DNA of 64,000 nucleotides from CAWFLT01 sp963816795 (GTDB lineage Bacteria; Acidobacteriota; Vicinamibacteria; Vicinamibacterales; SCN-69-37), in NCBI GenBank assembly GCA_963816795.1, contig CAWFLT010000021.1:115708-179707 (forward strand), in the 5' to 3' direction. Positions 30,120 to 41,136 of this stretch are shown piece by piece; the first letter of the stretch is position 1, and the number at the start of each line of letters is the position of its first letter. A program made the translations under genes and the position numbers. The notes beneath the pieces were generated by a model. The model saw only the letters and a program-made list of their open reading frames with translations, did no database searches and was not told where the DNA came from.

Positions 30120-32147
30120 ATGCGCCCGCACAACCGCGCCCACTCCTCGCGCCTCCGACGTCCTCCGCGGCTCCCGATCGCCGTCCCCTCTCCTCTTCTC
30201 GCCGTTGTCCTCTCGGTGCTTCTGGCGATGCTGCCGGCCGTCCTGCCCGCCGCCCCGGAGCGGCAGCCGCGCCCAATCCAGGAATGGCCGGTCTACGCTG
30301 CCGATCAGGGTGCCTCCCATTATTCGCCGCTTGCCGACTTGACGCGCGACAACGTGAACAACCTGAAGGTCGCCTGGCAGTGGCGGCCGTCAGAGGACGC
30401 GCTGGCCGAGTTCGGCACGCGTCCCGGCAATTTCCAGAACACGCCGCTCATGATCGACAACGTGCTGTACGTCAGCACGCCCTACAATCGCGTCGTCGCG
30501 CTGGACGCCGAGTCGGGCCGCGAGCTCTGGGCCTACGATCCCAAGGCGTACGCCGACGGCCAGCCACCAAACGGCACCGGCTTCGTCCACCGCGGTGTGG
30601 CGGCGTGGCGGGGGACCGGCACTGCCAGCGGGCAGACGCGGATCTTCATGAACAGCCGCGCCAAGCTCATTGCGCTCGACGCGAAGACGGGTGAGCCAAT
30701 CACGTCGTTCGGCACCAACGGCATCGTCGATCTCACGCAGGGTCTTCGGCGACCGGTCAACCCGAAGCACTACACGAACACGTCGCCGCCGGTCGTGTAC
30801 CGCAATCTCGTGATTCTCGGCAACGGCGTCGGCGACCGGCTGAGCTACCGGGGCGATCCGCCCGGCGACGTGCGCGCGTTCGACGCGCGCACCGGCAAGC
30901 AGGTCTGGCGGTTCAACACCGTGCCCGCTCCGGGCGAGCCGGGCCACGATACGTGGCGCGAGGGCTCCTGGAAGGACGCCGGTCACACGAACGTCTGGGC
31001 GCCGATGTCGCTCGACGACGCGCGCGGGCTGCTCTATCTGCCGGTCAGCACACCGGGCAACGACTTCTACGGCGCCGGCCGCCCCGGCGCGAATGTCTAC
31101 GGCGAATCCCTCGTGTGTCTCGACGCGGCGACCGGGCGCCCGCGCTGGCACTTCCAGATCGTGCATCACGGGCTGTGGGACTACGACCTGGCCTCGGCGC
31201 CAAATCTGGTCACCGTCACGCTGGCGGGACGCCGCGTCGACGCGGTCGTTCAGCTCACCAAGCAGGGATTTGCGTTCGTGTTCGACCGCGTGACCGGCAA
31301 GCCGCTCTGGCCGATCGAGGAACGGCCGGTGCCGGCGAGCGATGTTCCCGGCGAGCAAGCGTGGCCGACCCAGCCGTTTCCGACGCGCCCCGCGCCGCTG
31401 GTCGCGCAGGGCGTTTCGCTCGACGACGCGTTCGATCTCACGCCGGCGCTGAGGGACGCCGCAGTGGCCGAGCTCCAGAAGTACCGACTCGGGCCGCTGT
31501 ACACGCCGCCAACGTCACAGGGGACGTTCATGCGCCCTGGCATCATCGGCGGCGTCAACTGGGGTGGCGGCGCGTTCGATCCCGAGAGCGGCATGCTCTA
31601 CGCGAAGGTCAGCAACAACCAGCCCGCGCTCGTCCGGATTGTCGCGGCCGAGCGATCGACGACGGGGCCGCGGGCCGGAGAAGTGGACGCGGAGTTTGTC
31701 GGCAGTCTGGGGGGCACGACGTTCACGCCGCCGGCGACCGGCGCGAGCCCTGACACTCGGCTGCCCGCTCTGCCGATTCTCAAGCCGCCTTACGGCGAGC
31801 TCGTCGCGCTGCATCTCGGAACCGGCAACCTGGCGTGGCGCGTGCCGGTTGGCGACACCCCGTCCGTCCGCAATCACCCGGCGTTGCGCGGCGTCACGCT
31901 ACCAGAACGGCTTGGGGTGGCCGGCGCGCCCGGGGCGATCGTCACGAAGGGCGGGCTGGTGCTGGTCGGCGGCGGCGACACCGCTCTGAACGCCTTCGAC
32001 AAGAAGACCGGCGATTTGCTGCTGCGCCTGGATCTGGGCCGCGCGACGACGGGGACGCCGATGACCTACCGGACGAAGTCCGGGACGCAGTTCGTGGTGA
32101 TTGCGACCGGGAGTGGCGCGAACGCGACGCTGGTGGCGATGCGATGA
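30120..32147 (+). CDS. PQQ-dependent dehydrogenase, periplasmic
   Basis: Intact, 675 residues. The N-terminus is basic then hydrophobic (LAVVLSVLLAMLPAVLPAA), a cleavable signal. The mature enzyme is an eight-bladed quinoprotein propeller: WPVYAADQGASHYSPL, NVNNLKVAWQWRP, FQNTPLMIDNVLYVSTPYNRVVALDAESGRELW, then tryptophan-docking repeats such as DATTGRPRWHFQ-type and VVQLTKQGFAFVFDRVTGKPLW. It resembles membrane-free glucose/alcohol dehydrogenases without a cytochrome domain or membrane helices. It oxidises a sugar or alcohol and passes electrons to a quinone or cytochrome; the substrate cannot be told. PQQ biosynthesis genes are not in the window. Confidence 0.9.
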   Translation: MRPHNRAHSSRLRRPPRLPIAVPSPLLAVVLSVLLAMLPAVLPAAPERQPRPIQEWPVYAADQGASHYSPLADLTRDNVNNLKVAWQWRPSEDALAEFGTRPGNFQNTPLMIDNVLYVSTPYNRVVALDAESGRELWAYDPKAYADGQPPNGTGFVHRGVAAWRGTGTASGQTRIFMNSRAKLIALDAKTGEPITSFGTNGIVDLTQGLRRPVNPKHYTNTSPPVVYRNLVILGNGVGDRLSYRGDPPGDVRAFDARTGKQVWRFNTVPAPGEPGHDTWREGSWKDAGHTNVWAPMSLDDARGLLYLPVSTPGNDFYGAGRPGANVYGESLVCLDAATGRPRWHFQIVHHGLWDYDLASAPNLVTVTLAGRRVDAVVQLTKQGFAFVFDRVTGKPLWPIEERPVPASDVPGEQAWPTQPFPTRPAPLVAQGVSLDDAFDLTPALRDAAVAELQKYRLGPLYTPPTSQGTFMRPGIIGGVNWGGGAFDPESGMLYAKVSNNQPALVRIVAAERSTTGPRAGEVDAEFVGSLGGTTFTPPATGASPDTRLPALPILKPPYGELVALHLGTGNLAWRVPVGDTPSVRNHPALRGVTLPERLGVAGAPGAIVTKGGLVLVGGGDTALNAFDKKTGDLLLRLDLGRATTGTPMTYRTKSGTQFVVIATGSGANATLVAMR

Positions 32148-32149
32148 AG

Positions 32150-32191
32150 GACTCCGGGAGTCGTTTCGAACATGAAACGACTCCCGGAGTC
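32150..32191. repeat. REP hairpin upstream of RAYT gene
   Basis: GACTCCGGGAGTCGTTTC (32150-32167) and its reverse complement (32174-32191) form a hairpin with an 18-bp stem and 6-base loop. It is two bases after the PQQ dehydrogenase stop and 18 before the RAYT start, and could also act as a terminator-like structure. Confidence 0.9.
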
Positions 32192-32208
32192 TTGGCAAGG
32201 AACTTGAT

Positions 32209-32739
32209 ATGACACGCCGTATGCCGGCTCGCGGCTGGTGCTCAGCGGCGGCGTGTCTTTCACGTCATCAACCGATCGCGTGCGACGGGCCCAGCTGTTC
32301 GACCACCCTGGCGACTATCGGGCATTCCTCGACCGTTCTGCGGCGAAGCGCGAGCACGCGTGCCGATCAGACTGCTCGCCTACTGCCTGATGCCGAACCA
32401 TTTTCACCTGGTGGTCTGGCCCGACGAACGACGGAGATCTCTCGAGATTCATGCACTGGCTCACGCTCACGCACTCCAAGCGCTGGCACGCCCATCGGGG
32501 CACCACCGGGACGGGTGTGTCTACCAGGGACGATTCAAGGCGATTCCGGTTCAGAGCGGACGGGCACTTTCTGACCGTGTGCCGGTACGTCGAGCGAAAC
32601 CCGCTCACGGCCGGTCTGGTGACGCGCAGCCGAAGACTGGCCGTGGTCGAGCCTGTCGCAGCGTTGCAGAAACTGCAATGCTCCGGCGTTGACGACCGTG
32701 GCCGATTCTGCAACCTGCCGATTGGGTGTCGGTCGTGAA
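32209..32739 (+). mobile_element. REP-associated tyrosine transposase (RAYT, Y1 family), frameshifted
   Basis: The stitched protein (about 175 residues) has SFHVINR, QLFDHPGDYRAFL, PIRLLAYCLMPNHFHLVVWP with the HUH motif (His-Phe-His), FMHWLTLTHSKRWHAHRGTTGTG, VYQGRFKAIPVQ, the catalytic-Tyr region LTVCRYVERNPLTAGLV and AEDWPWSSL. These motifs are diagnostic of Y1-type TnpA-REP transposases, which nick REP sequences. At least four frame changes (near 32265, 32410, 32515 and 32570) interrupt it. The C-terminal part after WSSL is short compared with the usual 210-230 residues, so the copy is probably inactive or truncated. It is exactly bracketed by REP hairpins at 32150-32191 and 32741-32780, a single-copy REP-RAYT unit. 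Confidence 0.85.
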
Positions 32740-32740
32740 T

Positions 32741-32780
32741 GACTCCCGGAGTCGGCCGCTCTTTGACGACTCCGGGAGTC
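32741..32780. repeat. REP hairpin downstream of RAYT gene
   Basis: GACTCCCGGAGTC at 32741-32753 and GACTCCGGGAGTC at 32768-32780 flank a 14-base spacer. It begins two bases after the RAYT stop and ends five bases before the lon stop, so it also serves the convergent lon gene 3' end. Confidence 0.9.
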
Positions 32781-32784
32781 CTGA

Positions 32785-35164
<2,380 letters not shown>

Positions 35165-35168
35165 TTAG

Positions 35169-36413
<1,245 letters not shown>

Positions 36414-36479
36414 CGCACCTTCCCGGTCTACGCAGTATCGGCAACCGGGAGCGGCCCCGTTAGCCGCGATGTGCCCACG

Positions 36480-37079
36480 CTACGCGCGTCGATTGAGCAC
36501 ATCGTCAATGATACCGTATTCCTTCGCCTGGCTTGCGCTCATGATGTAGTCGCGGTCGGTGTCCTCCTGGATGCGGGCCAGCGGCTTCCCGCTGTGTTCC
36601 GACAGAATGACATTCAATCGCTCACGCATGCGCAGAATTTCCTTCGCATGGATGTCGATGTCGCTGGCCTGGCCGGCGAGGCCGGACATCCACGGCTGGT
36701 GGATGAGGATCCGCGAATTGGGCAGCGAATAGCGCTTGTTCTTGGCGCCGGCGGTCAGCAGCACGGCCGCCATCGACGCCGCCTGCCCGATGCAATACGT
36801 CTGCACGTCCGGCTTGATGAACTGCATCGTGTCGTAGATCGCCAGGCCGGCGGTAATCGACCCGCCCGGGCTGTTGATATAGAGGAGGATGTCGCGCTCG
36901 GGATCCTCCGCTTCGAGAAAGAGCATCTGCGCGATCACGAGATTGGCGATCGAGTCGTCGATCGCGGTGCCGATGAAGATGATGCTGTCTTTCAGCAACC
37001 GGGAAAAAATGTCGTAGGCGCGCTCGCCCCGATTGGTCTGTTCGACGACCATCGGCACGAGCTGATTCATTGCAGGCAT
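36480..37079 (-). CDS. clpP: ClpP serine protease, proteolytic subunit
   Basis: Intact, 199 residues from ATG 37079 (alternative MNQ start at 37070). The catalytic triad is Ser102 in IGQAASMAAVLL, His127 in NSRILIHQPW and Asp173 in IQEDTDRD. The N-terminal loop RGERAYDIFSRLLKD that contacts ClpX is standard. It forms the double-heptamer chamber used by ClpX. The frame stays open to 37154, but that part is the GACTCC palindrome element and is not expected to be translated. Convergence of start with a REP pair (37101-37140) separates it from tig. Confidence 0.97.
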   Translation of the reverse strand: MPAMNQLVPMVVEQTNRGERAYDIFSRLLKDSIIFIGTAIDDSIANLVIAQMLFLEAEDPERDILLYINSPGGSITAGLAIYDTMQFIKPDVQTYCIGQAASMAAVLLTAGAKNKRYSLPNSRILIHQPWMSGLAGQASDIDIHAKEILRMRERLNVILSEHSGKPLARIQEDTDRDYIMSASQAKEYGIIDDVLNRRA

Positions 37080-37089
37080 AGGCAGATTG

Positions 37090-37142
37090 TATAGGACTAG
37101 GACTCCGGGAGTCGCGCACTCCTCAGCGACTCCCGGAGTCTT
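37090..37142. repeat. GACTCC(C/G)GGAGTC pair between tig and clpP
   Basis: Palindromes at 37101-37113 and 37128-37140, preceded by tgtataggac, a flank also seen before the 21416 copy. They lie between the tig stop (37151) and clpP start (37079) on the minus strand. Confidence 0.88.
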
Positions 37143-37150
37143 TGGTAGCG

Positions 37151-38485
37151 TCACCCGGTGACGACATTCGCTTTTTCGAGCAGCCAGGCGACCGTCTTCT
37201 CGCGCCGGACGCCCGAACTGATGCGGTCCAGCGCACCGTCCTTTTCGAGGCGCGCCCGCACCGCGGCCGGCGTCCGTCCCGATCGTTCGGCGAACCGTGC
37301 GATCTCGGCGGCCACGTCGTCCTCGGTCGCCTCGATCGACTCGCGACGACTCACTTCGTCCAGGACGAGCGTGCTGCGGACCGTATCGGCCGCCGGACCC
37401 GCCTGGCGATCGCGGAACTCGTTCCAGTCGATCCCCGCTTTCTCCGGATCGACCCCCTGCTCCATGAGCCGGCGGACGAACTCCTCGAGCCGCCGCTCGA
37501 CTTCCTGCTGGACGAGGACGTCCGGGGCGACTTTCAGGCGCGACGCGAGCTCTGTGAGCAGCTCGTGCCGGACGCGATGCTCGGCGTCGTGCTCGGCGCT
37601 GTGCTGCAGGTCCTGCCGGACCCGGTCGCGCAATGCGTCGAGCGTCTCGGTGTCGCTCACTTCCTTCGCCAGGTCGTCATCGAGCGCCGGCACTTCCTTG
37701 CGCCGCACGCCCTTCACGGTGACGGAATAGTCGACGGTCGCGCCGGCCAGCTCCTTCACTTCGTAGTCGTGCGGATAGTCGACCGTGAACTCGCGCGTGT
37801 CGCCCGCGGTCGTGCCGGTGAGCTGATCGTCGAACTTGGGCGGATTAGCGGGCCCGCCGATTTCGATCGACACGTTCGGCAGCGTCTCGGGCTTGTCATC
37901 GGCGCCGCCGGGGGCGGGGCGGTGCTCGCCCGGCATCTCGATGACGCTGGTCCGGCGCGTGCGGGTCAGATCGATGAGCAGCGTGTCGCCGGCCGCGGCC
38001 GGCCGGTCGTCGACCGGATGCCACTTCGCAGCGCGCTGCTGCAGCTCGGCCAGCGCCTGGTCGACAGCGCCGACTTCAAGGACGGCCGCCGGTTTGCGCA
38101 ACGTCAGGCCGACGTACTCGCCGGGCTCGATCGGCGGCAGCGTCTCGAAATCGGCGACGAACGTCAGCGGCCGGCCTTCCTCGATGACGACGTCGCGGAT
38201 GTCGGGCGTCGCCACGGGCTGCAGGTTGCGCTCTTTCAGTTCAGTGCCGACCAGCCGCGGGATCAGGTCGTTCGCCACCGCGTAGAGGATGTCGTCGCGA
38301 TACCGCTGCTTGACGACAGAGGCGGGCACCTTGCCCGGGCGGAATCCCGGTACGCGCGCACTCCGGGTATAACCCTTGGCCACGCGGCTGATCTCAGCGT
38401 CGACGACGTCGGGCGGGATTTCAAAGGACAGCTGCTTCCGGGTCTCAGAGACCTCGGTGAACTCGGTCTTCATCTCAATCGACAT
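37151..38485 (-). CDS. tig: Trigger factor, ribosome-associated chaperone
   Basis: Intact, about 445 residues from ATG 38485 (MSIEMKTEFTEV). The ribosome-docking signature GFRPGKVP lies near residues 46-53, then the long arm domain. The FKBP-like PPIase domain follows (AAAGDTLLIDLT, region to about 250), and the C-terminal helical cage includes LLTELASRLKVAPDVLVQQEVERRLEEF and a terminal WLLEKANVVTG. It binds nascent chains at the exit tunnel. It leads the tig-clpP-clpX-lon group. The open frame extends into the upstream GGTACG repeat, giving a Pro-Val-Val repeat if translated, so MSIEM is taken as the start. Confidence 0.95.
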   Translation of the reverse strand: MSIEMKTEFTEVSETRKQLSFEIPPDVVDAEISRVAKGYTRSARVPGFRPGKVPASVVKQRYRDDILYAVANDLIPRLVGTELKERNLQPVATPDIRDVVIEEGRPLTFVADFETLPPIEPGEYVGLTLRKPAAVLEVGAVDQALAELQQRAAKWHPVDDRPAAAGDTLLIDLTRTRRTSVIEMPGEHRPAPGGADDKPETLPNVSIEIGGPANPPKFDDQLTGTTAGDTREFTVDYPHDYEVKELAGATVDYSVTVKGVRRKEVPALDDDLAKEVSDTETLDALRDRVRQDLQHSAEHDAEHRVRHELLTELASRLKVAPDVLVQQEVERRLEEFVRRLMEQGVDPEKAGIDWNEFRDRQAGPAADTVRSTLVLDEVSRRESIEATEDDVAAEIARFAERSGRTPAAVRARLEKDGALDRISSGVRREKTVAWLLEKANVVTG

Positions 38486-38487
38486 TA

Positions 38488-38580
38488 TGACAGGTACGAC
38501 GGGTACGACAGGTGGGGGTACGACGGGTACGACGGGTACGTACGGGTAGCGGCATGGGTACGGCGGGTACGGGTACGGCG
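38488..38580. repeat. GGTACGACG tandem array upstream of tig
   Basis: About nine GGTACG units, mostly in 9-base steps (GGTACGACG), with one larger gap, spread from 38492 to 38575. It is the largest of the four arrays. It starts two bases before the tig start codon and covers the gap to the tRNA-Leu gene. Confidence 0.9.
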
Positions 38581-38619
38581 CGCGGTCGTCGAGGTAGGAT
38601 GAGAAGGCAGCGCGTTTCC

Positions 38620-38703
38620 GGACGAGTGGCGTAACTGGCAGCCGCGCGGGTCTTAGGAGCCCGTGGGAGGAATCCCGTGTCGGTTCGAGTCCGACCTCGT
38701 CCA
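38620..38703 (+). tRNA. tRNA-Leu (UAG anticodon)
   Basis: The acceptor stem GGACGAG (38620-38626) pairs with CTCGTCC (38696-38702), with discriminator A. The anticodon loop CTTAGGA gives UAG, so leucine codon CUA. A long variable arm (gtgggaggaatcccgt) is present, as in class II leucine tRNAs, and the T-arm is GTCGG-TTCGAGT-CCGAC. Length is 84 nucleotides; no CCA is encoded. It is oriented divergent from tig. Confidence 0.93.
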
Positions 38704-38705
38704 CA

Positions 38706-39534
38706 TCATCCCCCCGAATACCCCTTCCGCGCTCTGACCTCGTACGCGCCCGTTTTCACCCGGACCGAGATGTCGTGCCAGCCGCCAGCCTTCACGCCGG
38801 CCGGGAGATAGCGCAAGACATAGCTCGTGCGAAATTCCTCGATCGCGCGCGTGAACGCGGCGCCGATCGGTGCCTCGCTGTCGACCTCGAACACCTGGCC
38901 GCCGGTGCGCGTCGTCACGTCACTGAGCCAGCTGGCGGGAGCTGGCGCGCCCGCGGGCCGGCGCCGGTCGGGGCTGGTGGGGACGACGACGTGGACGAGG
39001 GCATCGGCGAATCCGGCCACCTCCCGCACGGTGTCGGGCGAGAGAATGCTGATGGTATCTGCGCCGTCCGTATACGCCACGATCAAGTGACGCCGATCGG
39101 GCACGCCGATGCGGATCATCGCGGCCGCCAGCGCGTCGGCGAGCGCGGTGCCACCGCGCGCGGCGAGACGATCGAGCGCCGGCGTCGTACCGGCCGGCTG
39201 GAAGCCAAAGACCTGCTGCAGCTGATGCTGGACGGCGATCAGCCTCAGCCGATCCTCTCGCGCGAGCAACTGCGACGTTTCGACCACACTCCGCTTGAGC
39301 CGCTGAAGGCGCGGGCCTTCGACGCTCCCGGACAGGTCGAGGAGCAGGGAGACATCCACCGGCTGGCTTTCGACGGAGAACGCGCCGATCTTCTGCGGCA
39401 CGCCGTCGTCCAGCAACTCGAAGTCGCTCGACGTGAGACCGGCGACCGGGACTGCCGGCCGCGAGGACCGAAACGCTGACGCTCACGCCGGTCACGCTCG
39501 ATCGAAACAACGGCTGGCCGGCGCCGGTTTGCAC
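38706..39534 (-). CDS. VWA-domain protein
   Basis: The clear part reads DFELLDDGVPQKIGAFSVE, then VDVSLLLDLSGSVEGPRL (MIDAS-type DxSxS), HLIVAYTDGADTISILS, ASWLSDVTTRTGGQVFEVDS and SYVLRYLPAGVKAGGWHDISVRVK. This is a von Willebrand A fold of the acidobacterial VWFA-related type, likely periplasmic and metal-binding. The stop is at 38706, three bases after the tRNA. A frame change near 39450 separates the N-terminal part VQTGAGQPLFRSSVTGVSVSVS; the proposed GTG start at 39534 overlaps the preceding TPR gene. Because no clean start exists, it may be one protein with the TPR gene. Confidence 0.7.
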
Positions 39535-40733
39535 CTGGGGTAGAGCTGGCGGGAGACGCGCGCTCGGTGGCGCTCCAGAAACCGCTGCGGACGGCCCGCC
39601 TTCGCCGATCGCTCGCTTCGCCGCCGCCGCCGCGGCGGGTTCGCCGGCACGATGGCCTGTCGTGCCTCAGCCAGATAGCCCGCGGCGTTGCGATAGTCAC
39701 CGGGCCAGTAGAGCCACCAGGGATCGGCTGCGGGCGCCGGCCGCTCGAGGAGTTGCGTGATCAGACGATCGGCGAGTTCGCGCTGTCCGTGCCGGAACAG
39801 GAGGGCGGCGTTCGCGATCGACGCTGACTGCGCCTGCGGCACGAGGACGAGCGCGGCGTCGAAGGCGGCGCGCGCCTCGTCAATCCGCGTCAGCCGGCCG
39901 AGCGCCAGTCCGCGAAAGAGCAGCGCGAGATGGCGCGCATCAGCGTCGGCAGCTCGCTCAGCGCCGCCCTGACGCGCGTCGAGCGCCGCCAGCGCCGCGT
40001 CCGGGCGCCCGAGCTCGATTTCGACGTGAGCCAGGCGAAGCTGCGCCGCGCGCACCGTGGCGGCGTCGGCGCCGGCCGCGGTGATCGCCTGGCGGTAGCG
40101 CGCGGCGGCCTCGGCGTAGTGCTTGGCCACGTCGGCCGGCCCGCCACGGGCGCCGGTGAGGAACGGAGCGGCCCGCAGCTCCGACGCGACCGCACGCGCG
40201 AACAACAGGCGCGGCTCGTCGGGGAACTGCTGCTTGACGTGTGCAACATGAGCGTCGAGGCCATCGGGATCCACCGCGCCGGAGAACAACGCGAACGCCG
40301 CGCGGTGCCAGGACCGATCGAAGTCATCAGGCGGACTGTGCCGGCGAACCTGGCGGCAGCCCCACTCGAGCAACCGCGTCGCCCGTGCGCCCTGGTCGAG
40401 GCGGGCGTTGACGGCGTCGAGGACGAACGCGGCCAGCGCGCGCCGCCGGATTTCCGGCGTGGCCACGATGGCCGATCGCCAAGGTCCCGCCACGCGATCG
40501 AGATCGAGCTCGAGTTGCCCAATGTCGGCGATGGCGCCCATGCGCGCTGCGGCCGCGTCGCCGCGACCCTCCGCATAGTCGCGCAGCCAGTCGACGATCC
40601 ACTGAGGCTGTGTAGGGACAGAGGCAGAGACCAGGCAGAAGGCAAAAGGCAACAGGCAAACAACAAAGGGCAGAAGGCCAAAGGCCACGCGCCGACGGTG
40701 CCCAATGATCATTGGTGATTGGCGATTGGCCAT
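39492..40733 (-). CDS. TPR-like repeat protein, secreted
   Basis: From ATG 40733 a signal peptide (FGLLPFVVCLLPFAFCLVSA) precedes helical repeats: IVDWLRDYAEGRGDAAAARM, AAFVLDAVNARLDQGARATRLLEWG, DEPRLLFARAVASELRAAP, then TPR-like units (AAARYRQAITAAGADAATVRAAQLRLAHVEIELGRPDAALAALDA). A family with this N-terminus and a GDYR motif (WPGDYRNAAG) is common in Acidobacteria beside VWFA genes. The last 50 residues after PANPP are Arg-rich and probably out of frame. The signal peptide lies inside a simple-sequence region (aggcaaaaggcaacaggcaa), see findings. It probably acts with the VWA protein downstream; the process is unknown. Confidence 0.7.
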   Translation of the reverse strand: MANRQSPMIIGHRRRVAFGLLPFVVCLLPFAFCLVSASVPTQPQWIVDWLRDYAEGRGDAAAARMGAIADIGQLELDLDRVAGPWRSAIVATPEIRRRALAAFVLDAVNARLDQGARATRLLEWGCRQVRRHSPPDDFDRSWHRAAFALFSGAVDPDGLDAHVAHVKQQFPDEPRLLFARAVASELRAAPFLTGARGGPADVAKHYAEAAARYRQAITAAGADAATVRAAQLRLAHVEIELGRPDAALAALDARQGGAERAADADARHLALLFRGLALGRLTRIDEARAAFDAALVLVPQAQSASIANAALLFRHGQRELADRLITQLLERPAPAADPWWLYWPGDYRNAAGYLAEARQAIVPANPPRRRRRSERSAKAGRPQRFLERHRARVSRQLYPRCKPAPASRCFDRA

Positions 40734-40839
40734 TGCATTGGCTGTTGGTTATTGTGCCACCGCCTTGGGAAGAACGAGACCACGGAGAAGAACGAGAACA
40801 CGGAGAAGGGCTAGAGAACACGGAGAAGAGCAACGCGGA
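40734..40839. repeat. Simple-sequence tract between TPR gene and GC-rich repeats
   Basis: Continues the attggcattggc-type repeat seen in the TPR gene start (ttggttattg) and then carries acggagaagaacgag-type units repeated about four times. No ORF or RNA is recognised here. Confidence 0.7.
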
Positions 40840-41133
40840 CACCCCGCGCCGCTTGTGGGCGCGGCCCGAGGCGTGGGGGTGGGGCCCCACGCCTGTGAGG
40901 CTAGACACCCCGCGCCGCGTTGTGGCGCGGGCCCGAGGCGCCGGGGCTGGGCCGCCTTCGCGCCGAAGGCGCTTCGGCGAGCTGGGCCGGAGCCTCGGCG
41001 GAGGCCAGACCCCGCGCCAGCACCCCGCGCCGCTTGTGGGCGCGGCCCGGAGGCGCGGGGGTGGGGCCCCGCGCCAGCACCCCGCGCCGCTTGTGGGCGC
41101 GGCCCGAGGCGCGGGGGTGGGGCCCCGCGCCAG
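40840..41133. repeat. GC-rich 57-bp repeat cluster (four units)
   Basis: Units start at 40840, 40906, 41021 and 41078 with CACCCCGCGCCGC. Each contains a hairpin of the type gcgcggcccgaggcgcggggg-tggggccccgcgcc. The second unit carries an extra 60-bp section with gccttcgcgccgaaggcgcttcggcgagctgggcc. The cluster ends three bases before the DUF5916 stop on the minus strand. Together with 40734-40839 it accounts for the only stretch above 300 bases without a gene. Confidence 0.92.
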
Positions 41134-41136
41134 TAA

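Noticed and set aside
32315..32784. A C-terminal extension of Lon beyond residue 700
   Set aside because: A frameshift near 33090 makes an apparent readthrough into RAYT and REP sequence; the true end with ELGTRH is at 32785.
37080..37154. Extra N-terminal residues of ClpP upstream of the ATG at 37079
   Set aside because: They come from the GACTCC palindrome element; ClpP begins with the MPAMNQ or MNQ start.
38486..38704. Pro-Val-Val repeat protein ahead of trigger factor
   Set aside because: It is the minus-strand reading of the GGTACG array and tRNA-Leu; trigger factor begins at MSIEM.
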